Positions 46,471 through 58,410 of a stretch of 64,000 bases of DNA are shown one piece after another. The notes below the pieces were generated by a model. That model saw only the letters and a list, made by a program, of their open reading frames with translations, searched no databases and was not told where the DNA came from. The DNA comes from Lutraria lutraria (Eukaryota > Mollusca > Bivalvia > Venerida > Mactridae). The stretch covers positions 6,706,001-6,770,000 of the forward strand of contig OZ026845.1 of the NCBI GenBank assembly GCA_964023205.1. Reading direction: 5' to 3'. Both the position numbers and the translations under genes were made by a program. Each line of letters begins with the position of its first letter. Within the stretch, counting starts at the first letter, position 1.

Positions 46471-48099
46471 AAGCACATATTCACATATTAACTATACGAG
46501 TACTATTAGCATTTTCTAATAACATCACGATAGGATGAACTATTTAATTCATTTTGGAACGCTATGTTGAGACATAGAAAAGTTTCGTGTATAGTAGTAT
46601 ACTGAAGAAAATGCCAAACTGATATGACAACATGTACGGTAAATTTTATTGGATTACAAATATTAATTAAACAGTAGTTGTCGTGATTACTTATAACGAC
46701 TTCGGTGCGCTTTGTGTCTGTCAGATTCTAAAGGTTTATTTACAATTTCACAAAGTGTCGCTATTTCCGTTACACGATCAGTTGTACGGGGGTTGTACTT
46801 TGAACAAAAACAGCAAAATCTTAACCTGAAAAAAAATTATTGAAAAAATGCGACATGCTGAGCCATATTACACAACTGGAAATTGGACTGTAGATATTGT
46901 GACGATTGTATAGAATACATTTTCTGTTTGGTTTTATTAAGAGTGTCCAGGGAAATTATGCTTCTGATGTCATTACCATTTAATCACGTATTGAACTCAA
47001 TTTTAACGTATACTTATTACTAGGGGAAAACAAAAAAAGAAACTTTGGAATAAAAAAGCCGTCAAGAATTACAAAACTCCTCTAGTTTGTTTTTCTGTTA
47101 AAAGAAAGTGTCACAATGAATGTTTTCGAGTATCTAGATTAATGAGAATACGTCGTTAAGCCAACTTTCCAATCGTCCACCTCGTATTTTGCAGCTTTAG
47201 AATACAATCCTTGGACACACTCGGTTGATTATCTGATTGTCGTCTCATGTAATCAATCCTATCGTTGTGTTGATCGATTGTAAGTGTTGGAAAAAAACAA
47301 CAATCACTTCTTTGGGTTCTTCGAATAATCGAAGTTTATAACGTGCACGTTTAGGACTTTAGAATATCAAACATCCCAGTGATAATCAAATGGTGTTGAA
47401 TTATTTTCTTCTAGTACCATAAAAAAGAAAATTGTTGTAGTATATATTATTAAAGAATTTTCGTGCGAGACTACTGTACCTTCACAATTTTTGAATTGGT
47501 GATTGATTTGGCTCAAGGTAATTGCGAACAAATGGCGTTTATAACGACCAGTGAAGAATGATAGTGTCAAGAGACTTTGATATGATTACCGTCTGAATAG
47601 GGTGTAACTATCATTTGAAGTTAAATTCCCCATAATTCTCTCGTCTGATTTACATTTTTGAACCATCTATTACACTAGATATGCGATCATGTTCTGTGTT
47701 ATGTAAATATTTGCTTTCTCCATTTAGCATGTTTACTTGGTAATCTAAGAATGCATTTAATTAATTGATAATTAAACAATTAAATCTAAATTAATTGTTC
47801 CCATTAGCGCATATGTTTCAGACAAAAATACACCCATTGTCATACATTAAGCATATCCCAACGACGTGTGGTCGTCGTTTGAAGTGTGGAAAAGAAACTA
47901 ATGCTTTTCACCTGGGTTAAAATTTCATGTTTTGTTTATCGATGATCATGATGCATTAAGGAGACTTGTTGAAATTGTGTGTTCATTAAATCTAAAACAA
48001 ATTATGAGAGGTTTGTTCGACAAGCATACTCGTATAGATTAGGTCAATTTATTAGATGTGACTTAGATGTAAAACTTCACATTAGCGACGCATTTACTG
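46471..48099. other. AT-rich stretch, nothing recognised
   Basis: No recognisable feature. Confidence 0.45.
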
Positions 48100-48298
48100 T
48101 ACCCCTTTAACGTCCTATCAGCATCAGCTGTAACGCTAGATGACGAGTCAATGATACACCTTGGAACCATCGCCCTTCCGTAAGTCACAGCATCTTTATA
48201 TGGGAATTTGGCCTCGGATGGAATTCAAACTCACGAAAGTGAAGAGCTTGTGATTACTAGTCACATTTCATAACCACTTGACTACGGACTCATCAAAA
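48100..48298 (-). repeat. tRNA-derived SINE, minus strand
   Basis: In reverse complement: an A-box-like TAGTCAAGTGG (plus-strand 48274-48284), a B-box-like GAGTTTGAATTCC, then AAATTCCCATATAAAGATGC, ACTTACGGAAGGGCGATGG and a tail TGATAGGACGTTAAAGGGG. The tail resembles family D loosely. It may be a separate family. Confidence 0.55.
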
Positions 48299-49253
48299 TG
48301 GAAATGCCATTTAAAGATTTTGAAAATCGTACAAAGTCCATTTAGAAAGCATTCGCATGAATTCTAGCTATATCGCTTGTGCTTTAAGTCGTGCAAATAC
48401 TTCTTAGTGATGCTACATTAATGTACGGTATGCGGTCTGGGCCAATTCCTGCCAGGGTTGGTGGTCTACATGTAAGGACTCTGTCCGTTACTTGGATGAC
48501 CAGTCCTTGCGCCACAGTGCCAATGTTTATTTTGCCAATTAGCATACCGGGGGAGTAATGATTGCTCTAGGTAAATGCATGCAAATTCATTTGTAATTAC
48601 TTCAAGCAATACACTTAATGAAACATACTGTTTAAATCTCTATCAATTTAGATTTCTGCGTACAAAAAATACTGACTGTTGAATTTGGAGATGTGTTTTC
48701 GATCCCACTGGTAATTACTAATTGACGAGATTTCTAGCAACACACTCATAAGCATCACAGTGCGAGCGTATTTCAAAGGAAGATGTGGAGTAGCAAAGAT
48801 AACCACATATGCAACAAATCACATACGGTGCACAAATGAAGTACATAATTATCATACTATATAGTAACCTATTCTGAGACGATTATGATCAATGCCAATC
48901 GCAAACCCAATAAAAATTGAAGTTTTCAGACAATTTCGCTAGATATTCAAAAGATGAATGTTGTATCCTGTAAAACAGAGGTGTGTAAGTTACTAATATA
49001 TATTCCATACAAAGAGTATTGTCATATACGACATTAAGAAATAACACAGTGGAATTTGACGCCGACAACATCAAAAGCATTGCTTATCACCAAGCTGATT
49101 TAACTTTTGTACATCTTATTTTTGCATCCAATAGCAGCTTTTTAAAATGTTACTGTGTGGGTAAATCAGTTAAACGTCATTGCTGATAAGCCAGACTTGG
49201 TTCAAAGCAATCAATAATTGTGCTGGACGCTGATGAGCTGATAAGATTATAAG
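48299..49253. other. AT-rich stretch, nothing recognised
   Basis: No recognisable feature. Confidence 0.4.
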
Positions 49254-49700
49254 ATAGATAGATAGTTTATTTGCAACATCAATAATCAGGAAGCCTGTGA
49301 AAGTGAAGTCTACATTCAAGACATGTGGTTACAGACATTGTAAAAAGCGGAGCATACAAACGTAATTGTAAACATGTTAACATGGACAAAGAAAGCAATA
49401 ACAAAGCATACAAATACTCGTACATGTACGTATACACACTGAGGAAATAAAAAAATTATCAGACGAGACTACTGGTATTTGATAGTCCATTGTATGCATT
49501 TATATTTATGTAGAACTAAGAACTACGATAATAGCTCTAAAGACAAGCGTGAGCTGTGTCAGTCGGTTTGCTTTTTTCGAGAGTTTGTTTGCGTCATGAT
49601 ATAGTTTTATGATATCGTTGTCTGTAATGGCAAGGCAGGTTTCTGAGAGTCACAATTCTATTTACGAAAATATGGCTAAGTTTATATCTCAAGTTTATCC
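49254..49700 (-). mobile_element. Possible LINE 3' end, decayed, minus strand
   Basis: In reverse complement the segment ends GCAAATAAACTATCTATCTA then TCTTAT. This is a terminal pattern common in invertebrate CR1/L2-type LINEs (A-rich end plus short tandem repeat). Upstream on the minus strand I could not recover a reverse transcriptase. The call rests on the tail alone. Confidence 0.25.
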
Positions 49701-52610
49701 ATTCTTTTTTCTACATTTACGTGCCTGTTTACTAGAAAATGCATTTAGATAGTTTATCGTTCATTATCGTTCTAACATTCTCAAACAATTTTTGTATGTC
49801 CTAAATAATTGTTTGCACTCTTGATGTACCAAAGCACATTTGGAATGTTAAGTGCTATTAATAAACATAGGATAATTTACGATCGGTATTTTTTGGAAAT
49901 AACAGGAAGAGGTTGGAGCCTGTCCTATACAGAATGTTATCCAATGATAATAAAACACATTTCGATGGTGTATAATAGTTTTTATTCCGTAATAAATTCT
50001 AGAAATATGTTCATAAAGATTATGAATTATTGGATTCGGGGTCTATATAAGTGTTTGAAGATGAAATACGGCTTTGTGTCCCGAATGCACTGAAAGCGCG
50101 CAGCGTGTTTCAATTTTATAAAGTGTTTAAATTATGATTTATAAAGTTAACATGATTTTATTGAATCAGATACAGACTGTCTCCATAAGTACGATGCATA
50201 GGATGTTTAAATCTGTATACTCTTTTAGATTGTTTCGAACACTACTGTAGTGCGTGCCTTTGTAATGCTCATCATATTGTGGTCGATAGTTTGGTTTATT
50301 TGCGCTTTGCTCAAGTCAATACCAGGGTTAGCAGAAGGTGATAGGTGCAGAATCATAATACACATCCATATTCATCATTTTGTGATTGGTAATATTCCTA
50401 AAGTATTTTTATGACCAATTAGAAACGCTGTGAGTACGCATGAATATGCGAAGACCCGTTGGGAAAATCTTTAAAAGAACGAAAGCGGAATCACAGTCTA
50501 TGAAATGTGATGGAATGTGTCACCGTCTGACAGATCTTGATACGAAGTAATTATATTTGTGTCCAATATTTACAATGGTTCCCATGTCTCTAAAACATCT
50601 CTTTGCAACACTCTCCTTTGGTTTCTAATCATTATCTGTTTCTTCAGATAGGATTATAATTGACTAGGCTATTTTGGGTAATTTCCCAGTGCATATTGTT
50701 TTGTAATGTCTGCGCTTTAGTATTGTGCGGAGGCCATATACTTGGTAAAATGTACCTTGATAAGCAAGGGCGTTTGTAGATACGTGTACGTGTTCATTCT
50801 TACTTGATTATCTCTCTGTACCCGTTCTACAATGATTCTTCACGATCATCATGTACGCAGTCGGTCAATCCAAAACACTGACATGCCAGGCATGTCAGAT
50901 CATATCTATAACATATCAAGTAATATGAATGACATCTCAGGTTATAATATGATAGTAATAAAAATGTTCGCAGCTTTTCTAGTTGCTGAACAATTATAGT
51001 TACTGTTTGAAAACGTGTCCAACACATTATATCAGCACCTTTGATGTAGGAACTCCCGCAGTCTCACCATTGTGTTTATGTCATTACCATTGTCGCAAAG
51101 TGGTGTTCGGTAGTACTAAGCTATGCTGTTGTTGATTCAAGTCGTATTGACATGTGCTGAATGCCCTGTAAAGCTACCGATTCGAGGTAATCATTCTTTG
51201 TCACGCAAATAATACATTTGCATACATTATGTAATTTAGCATCTTTATGAGAATGTCTAGTAGCTTCAGGAAGTAAAACTGAATAGTTCATCTTACTTTA
51301 TTTGGCCAATTTCCTGACTTTAGTGCTACTCTATAATTTGTTTGTTGTTTTGTCTAAAGCGTTTGTTTATGTTTCTCCATATCTGTAGTAGTATGCTCGT
51401 ACAAACAAATTGGGTTTGGGTGACTAGTGGGTTAGGGTTGGTTAGGACTCTTTTTCTCTACGGTAGTCACTTAAAACATGTCCAAAAGTTGTTTTGTGTG
51501 ACTAAAATTGAGCCAGAATTTAACATGGAAAAGCCACTTAAGTATCATTTCGGTACTTCCTCCGCTTGAACTTGAATCGTATTAGATTGTTTAAGCATTC
51601 TGATATACCTCATATCTTACTCTTTCTCATATCGCTGAGTCTCAAATATTCTTCATTGCGATATTGATACCTACAGAAAGAAGTTAGCACAAACTCAATG
51701 CTGAAGTTATTTTAATTGGAGCTCTTTGTTCTGAATATAGAAAAAGTAATATGACGCTTGGAATAAAGGGAATTGCTTGGATAAATACATATTGCATGAA
51801 ACAATCTATGACTGTCTTATATGCATATTTTTAAATTACCTCCGAGTTGTCACTTTGTACAAAATGTGTAGTAGCAACCAATGTCTTAAACTATTTTTTT
51901 CCTTTTCGGTTACCAGTATATTGTCTTTTTTCTTAAATCTTTGTTAAGTCCAATTCCATTTTCCTAGCTTACCTTTCCTCCCGATATCTACAATATTAAT
52001 TACGATCTGGCTTCTTGTCCTTGTGCCTTGGGATATTACGCCAGTCTCTCAGTTTGTGTTGTAGATGGTCAATGGGTTAACCTTACTTTCCATTGGATAT
52101 CAAAGTTCATATATAGTTTTCCCCCAATTCATGTGTAGTGTGTGGTTATTTATGTAAGCCATGCTGATTACTTCATGGCTTGTATGGGAGTTTTGAAAGA
52201 GTGAACGTAAGCTTTTTTAGGGTTAATGTTTTTTCCGCTGTCAGATATTATTTAGTTTTAAATATTGTATGGGTTTAATGTTTGTGATGATGGTTCATGC
52301 ATGCTAATCAGGTCTGTGTGGTTATTTAGAAAAAGTAGATTTTATTTAACCTACGTTTCTTTTGGAATTCTTTTGCATTTTATTCAGTTCAAATGTATCC
52401 AGTGAAAGGTTTTCCTGGCCCTACATGTAGTTGTCCTACATGATATAAACTATGTCATTATTGGGTTTATGACATTATCTATCATAAACGAATGTCGAAA
52501 TTCAATTATACAATATAATACAATATACTATGATGCAAATATACGCTAGGAATTACAAATAAAATCGCTGTTCACAAAAGGAATAAGACCAGTCCAAACG
52601 ACGGGAACCT
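49701..52610. other. Stretch with no recognised gene
   Basis: If the 49254 tail is real, decayed LINE sequence might extend here on the minus strand, but I could not recognise conserved protein motifs. Open frames are short. Confidence 0.35.
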
Positions 52611-52665
52611 GAGACCACAGTCGTGGTCAAGTAGTAAATGCACTGGATTTGTAACCCGGATTCTC
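52611..52665 (+). repeat. SINE head fragment (family C-like)
   Basis: AGTCGTGGTCAAGTAGTAAA, TGCACTGGATTTGTAACCC and GGATTCTCCGC resemble the tRNA-like head of family C as read from 35824-36085. The B box and body are not evident. Confidence 0.4.
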
Positions 52666-54260
52666 CGCATAGACGATTTGAAACTTGAAAGAAATCGGAT
52701 TTGACATCGAATCAAAATGAAATTTGAAATTTAATTTATCCACAAATGCATAGCACTATAACATTCGAGTAGGACTTTACGGTTACTTGCGTAAATTAAT
52801 TATAATTGAAAAAGAAACATCGTAATATTGGCATCAACAAAATACGATACTACTCAACAGTTAGACTGGAAATAGAAGAAAGTATTGTTGTGTTGGGAGA
52901 ATTTATTGCTGTTCTTTGAAACAGCACACGTTAATGATGGCGACAAATTAGTACGAACAAATTAAGTTAGAATACTAACAGATGGAATTCGATGCAATCT
53001 GAAGCATACAAATAGCACGTGTTGATGAGGAATCAAAGCCTTAGTGTTTAGTAGTTGTTCGATGATTACTGGTTTGCGATTTAGTGATTGCTTCAAGTAT
53101 ATGTATGCTTCATGCCAAAATAAACTATGCAAAATGTATTATAAAAGTACGTAGTGTTCATGAATGTTAAGCAAACCCATATGTGACAAGCTTCATCATT
53201 TGATTTTATAAGACATTGTTTGATAGATTCATATACTGTTTGCAATACTTAACACTTTACGGTACGAATAAAATGATGAATCTATACGATAGTGTTCATA
53301 CTTCATATACAATACGAGATTTGGAACGACAGATTACATAATCAACGTATACTTTCTTCGTGGAATTGTTTTCAGTTTCATGCTACATACTATTCAAAGG
53401 CGGCACCCCAAGAGTTCATACACAGATGTATGTTTTGTATTCTGTTATCTGAATGAACAATACTTACTGTTTCTTTAAATGACAGTTATGAATTCGTCTT
53501 ATGCTTATAACTGTATACAATATTTATATTGCTTTACTAGTTTTTTGTAGAACCAAGAAAAGAAATAAAGTACAAAGCTCACCTTGACCAATAACTTTGA
53601 ACTGCTGTATAAAAATAGTGTCAATTGTGTCACACAATCCTTAATCAAAGGAGATTATTTCAGTATCACCCACCAGTATGACTCAATGTCCACATTGTAG
53701 GGTCAAGTCAGGATAAAAACTATTTCAGACAACCATACATATTCTTTCTTCAGTCAATTCCTAACGAAGTATTAGATTAGTTGTGTTTGTTCACGACACT
53801 AGAAACTATCTGAGACAAGTCATTTTGATATTTACAAAACAATCATATTAGCTGGACAAATAAATACAAATAATGCAGGGTCTGAAAAGTTGGCTGTTTA
53901 AATTACTTGGATTGTTAAACCCCTAACAGGGGTATATAAGGCAGGTAATGGCTGATGGGTGGTTTCCCTTGATCTTAAAACTGTTTCAGCTCAGGGAGAG
54001 GGTTTTTTTTAAAAAAAGATATTAGATGGTGTTTTTAATCACTGAACCAAATCTGAATGAAACAAAATAATTATTTTGTCAGTCCAGATAAGAAACTTAA
54101 AAATGTATGAAAATTTAGGTTCTTATATTTTCAAAACAATTCATAACAGAAATTCAAATTTGAATTAGAGGAAGGAGTTTGTATTGTTTAAACCCATCGT
54201 CTGCTTTAGCTATTTATAGGTTCAGTACAGTAAGTCAGCATTCACTGTATGTCTATCACT
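52666..54260. other. AT-rich stretch, nothing recognised
   Basis: There is a small palindrome, CCCCTAACAGGGG, followed by TATATAAGG near 53922-53941. No associated transcript structure is visible. Confidence 0.4.
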
Positions 54261-54316
54261 GATAAAACAATGTAGAGAGTTTATTTGATAAAACAATGTA
54301 GAGAGAGAGAGTTAAT
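54261..54316. repeat. 26-bp tandem duplication with AG expansion
   Basis: GATAAAACAATGTAGAGAGT plus TTATTT is repeated once from 54287. The second copy has an extended (AG)n. Confidence 0.85.
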
Positions 54317-54448
54317 TTGCATCCGATAGTCTGATCGGAAGTTGCGTCTTTAAAACATGTGGTTCCGGCCAACCAGAGACTTGATAATGGTCACTTGTTG
54401 GTCTAGCGATTGCCTTGGTCCTAATTGGATTAGAATTGATCCAATAAA

Positions 54449-54852
54449 GTATACTACTCAAAATTTGATTAGGATCACTTATTGTCCTGTATGGCATTAT
54501 CGTCGATTTTTGGATTACATACATAAGAAATGAATTTTGGTTATTTTCAAAGATGCCTGCATATCGATGTCGATGTCAGGCTGTTTTTGACATCAGTATC
54601 GATGCTAAACACAAGTGTTAGTACTTTTGCGCATTTTCTTCAAAGTTTGTATTCCCCACACATACCCGTAAAATTTCTAATTTTGACCCTGTCCTCATTT
54701 CGAATGATTTAATGTATGGATTACATGTTGCACTCATGATATGCAGGTATCTTTAAAAATAACCAAAAATCATAGTTTATGTATTTAATCCAAAATTGAC
54801 GATAAAGCCATACATAATAAAAAGTGATCCTTATCAAATTTGGAGTAGTATA
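54449..54852. repeat. Inverted repeat, arms ~115 bp, spacer ~173 bp
   Basis: The left arm is 54449-54565 and the right arm 54739-54852. In reverse complement the right arm reproduces the left: AATTTGAT.AGGATCACTT, GTATGGC.TTATCGTC, TTTTGGATTA.ATACATAA, TTTTGGTTATTTT and CCTGCATATC. Identity is about 85% by eye. The spacer shows no recognisable gene. It could be a foldback-type element or an inverted duplication of a dispersed repeat. Confidence 0.85.
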
Positions 54853-57800
54853 TTAGCGACTGCATGCTAGCTATTCCAAGAATGGCTCAGACTGCTGTGT
54901 CACACGTTGCACTCGATCTTGCCCCTGAAAATCCATACAGATACAACGTATATGTTATCGGAGAGGCAGTCAATGATTGTTTTAAGTGTATAATAGACGA
55001 TACGGCACGGACAAAACAGCAATTAGTTGATTTAGATAGTATTTCATTTCATTGGATCAAAGTGTAAAGTTCGTTTTCTGACGAGAATCGACCAAATGGC
55101 ATACTTATGTAACATCATTCAAACATTGCGTGCTGAGTTAGTATTATAAAGACCAATTTACAATTTTATTCTAACCTAGTGATACTCTTTCTTGGCAGAT
55201 AAATATATATTACTATGATTTCCGAATTGGAGTGTGGTTATTCTATATCGGTGTACATTATCTTTTGTTCGCCGAACGCGAATGGTTATTATTTTCAGAA
55301 GCAAAAGATAATATCACATGATTTATTGTAAAGAAAGCGGTTTTATGGTGTATATTTGACAATGATTAACCTGTAATCCTGTAATTGATGGTTCTTGGTG
55401 TTAAGGTATTTATTTATCAATGCATAATTTAAGGATGTTAATGTTCTTGGCAATAAGAACGTAAACATTTAGTCGGAACTCATGATAATTAATGAATTGG
55501 CGTTTTAACTTTTAATTTTTTCTCAGCACGAATTCTACAGGTGTAGATAATGAAATTAAATTCACATCAATTAGTCTAAATACACAACTTACTAATGTAT
55601 GTTAAGTGGGTGCGTAAAGTAAGATTAGCGTAACTTTCTTTGTTGTGTATGTGCAATCTGTATCTCAGCAGGTTGGTGTTAAAAGTCAGTTAATATTGCT
55701 GTTTATTGCTAATTGTTTATAATAGCATGACAATGATTTGCGAATCAACTATGAACGTAAGTTCAGTTTAGTTTATACACAAATCGACAAATACACCTCG
55801 TAGGCGAAATCTTATTGGAACAACAGTTTTCAAGCTGATTCAGGGAATGTTTTAACACAACATCTTGAAGTATATCTAATAAAGATATTCAATGGTATGT
55901 TATCCAGCATGTGTGATATCTCTGAAATCAAAAAGCAATCTTAAATATTTGCTTAAAGACAATGACACTGCAATCTTTAAGCAATTAAGTTCATAACATT
56001 TGTTCAAGTTTGAAACGAAGCTAAAATTAACACGTATGTCTATATGTAGCAGATGCCGACCCCAAAGAACAATACATATTGGATTTAAGTCACATTGTAA
56101 TTAAACAAGATATTTATTTGTAAGTTTCATAGAAACTCTTTTCTGCCGAGTTGTATCTAAGCGCAATATTTAGATATTATTTGCTATACTTTGGCTGACA
56201 TAGTCAGACAGTGGATACTTATATGAATTTTCGATTTGAACAAACATTGATTTGAAATTAATGTCTTTCTAAATAGACGATGTTTTATAGACAGCAACAT
56301 CTTACATTACTCATTACAAATATATGCGTCCTTCCGCTCTAGACATCGGTAATATGTACCGTCGAAGACGCTTTCTTCGTCAAACTACAAATAAGTTTTA
56401 TTTCATGAGATGGAAAGCTAAATTGTGTTATTAAATAAGTGGCCTCTTGGTGCACTGCGCAGCACGTTTACCCAAGTTTATCTTAAACACGTGATATTCT
56501 TTGGACTAAGCTTGTTTAGATTTGTCATAATTGTGAATAACACCAGCAAAATCACGTCCACCATCAGAGTCTATTGTTCCATATCGGCATTTAATACCTT
56601 AATACCTTTGTTATGCATTTGCAATCTGTTAGATATTTTAATTTTTTCTTCCTAGGAGGTATAGTTAACAGGTCCATTAAAAACAATAATCAACATTCGT
56701 TCAATATGGCATTCAATACGTATTTCTCTGAAGGAACGGAATGACCTCTCTAGAGCGGCTCTCCCTTGCCCAACAACCTCCCTTCAACTTCAGCACACTT
56801 TTTCCCCACTTCACAATTTAACTATAAATTTAACATCCATAGAGCAACAACCTCTCAACAACAACACAGATTTGCTACTCCCATAGGGTGTTGCTTGGGA
56901 GAGGTTGCGCTGTACTACAGACGGCGATATTTTATGCAACAAATGAGCAATACTTATAATTATGTTTTCACATTTTATTGAATGCATGCAATACTTAGTC
57001 TAGTAAACGGTTTACGATCTGTATGTTTCGTATTGGGAGATTCTTTGCAAAATTGTTTCTTTGGATAAATGACCATATTTATCATTTGTTATCGACTGTA
57101 CAAAAGGACTTGTCATATTCTACGTAACACGAACAGTATCCCTTCTTGGTTGTTCGTAATTGATTGTGCTTGTATTAAATACCCACAAGGGATATTTCAA
57201 CATTGTCCTAAAAAATATTAAATATCAAATATGATTTATGATGCTGACTTGTTAATTTTCCGTTTCTTTTTTCACATAATCGAGCGTATAAAAGATGCAA
57301 TGTTTTGATTTGTGAGCATTGTAAAACAATTTATAAATGCGCAATAACCAAATAGATGTCCTATGCGCATGTCAAGATCACAATTATACACTGTCGTATG
57401 TATCATACTTTATGATCCGTCCTAACGGAGTCATACATTAGGTGATAATTGGTAATTGGTGCTGTGTGGTTTCCTGAATATTTCCACAGAGAAAATCCAT
57501 TTCTTAATTCAAACGTTTGAAATCAAATTTGGTACATACTCTGGCAGATTGTTCGAATTCTTCGTTTAGTGGATTCAATTGTTTGACATGTTTTCTAAAC
57601 ATCAAGCCGATAATTGACTTGAGAAATGCCTCTGAGAGGGTAGGCAGATGGCATCTACTTTAATATTTATAGTTAGTAAATTCCAATTAAATTCTTCTTC
57701 TGTCTTCAAATCTGAGTTATTGAATGTTCGATGTTGGTTCATGTATGAATATACTGTTGCTGTGGTAAATAGAATTCAAGAAAATGCTGACCGCATTTTA

Positions 57801-58229
57801 TTCGGCGTTTTCTAACAAACGGAAATACCAGAGAAACCAAACTCAAAATACTGCACAAACCGTTCTTTATAGCACATCATTACGATATACAATGAGACTA
57901 ACTTTTAAAAGAACGTTGGTTTGTTGTTACGGGACCAAGACTTTTAAAGTTTGGAAGGTAAAGGGGCATTTTTGTTGACATCATCAAGAACTTACATACA
58001 CATATAGATTCGCAACTGCTAAAAATAGCTAAAACGATATCAAGAACGATCCACAATCCATTGCGATACTCGACTATTTCCGACAGCTGAAATTGGGAGT
58101 TTACGAATTTTATACAGTATTACTAGCTGGGAACGGGAAATTGGTCGGGAAGCAATAAGCTTCATAAAGATACACTGAAAATACACACCTGTATATGCAT
58201 TGAAAAAAAGGCTTCAATCAATCAAGGAA
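54853..58229. other. AT-rich stretch, nothing recognised
   Basis: The 67-codon plus frame at 54864-55067 (reading MLAIPRMAQTAVSHVALDLA at its start) begins at the edge of the inverted repeat. It has no recognised family. Confidence 0.4.
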
Positions 58230-58410
58230 ATATGTCGACATGGCGGACATTTAGTATTAACATTCGGATTATCACTGATATTTTCGCTGTTGTAAACATT
58301 CGGATCATCACGGCTATTTTCGCTGTTGTAAATTTGAGCATAACACCCCTTCGATTCGCGTCGCTTCCGCCGGATTTGATTACTTTTAACCGTAAATACC
58401 GAAGTTGCGA
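58230..58410. promoter_or_regulatory. Local CpG-richer segment with promoter-like motifs
   Basis: CpG dinucleotides are clearly denser than in the flanks. The segment contains ACATGGCGGAC (close to the YY1-type ATGGCGG motif) and GCGTCGCTTCCGCCGGA (ETS-type TTCC with CpGs). It also has a 36-bp tandem duplication (58258-58329). A 144-codon minus frame covers 58214-58648. A TATA-less promoter or 5' exon is possible, but no splice or transcript evidence can be seen. Confidence 0.2.
58258..58329. repeat. 36-bp tandem duplication
   Basis: Two copies of AACATTCGGATTATCAC followed by a TATTTTCGCTGTTGTA-type segment, differing at a few positions. Confidence 0.85.

Noticed and set aside
46110..46519. 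Three overlapping plus frames with repeated peptide
   Set aside because: The same 41-bp minisatellite is read in three frames.
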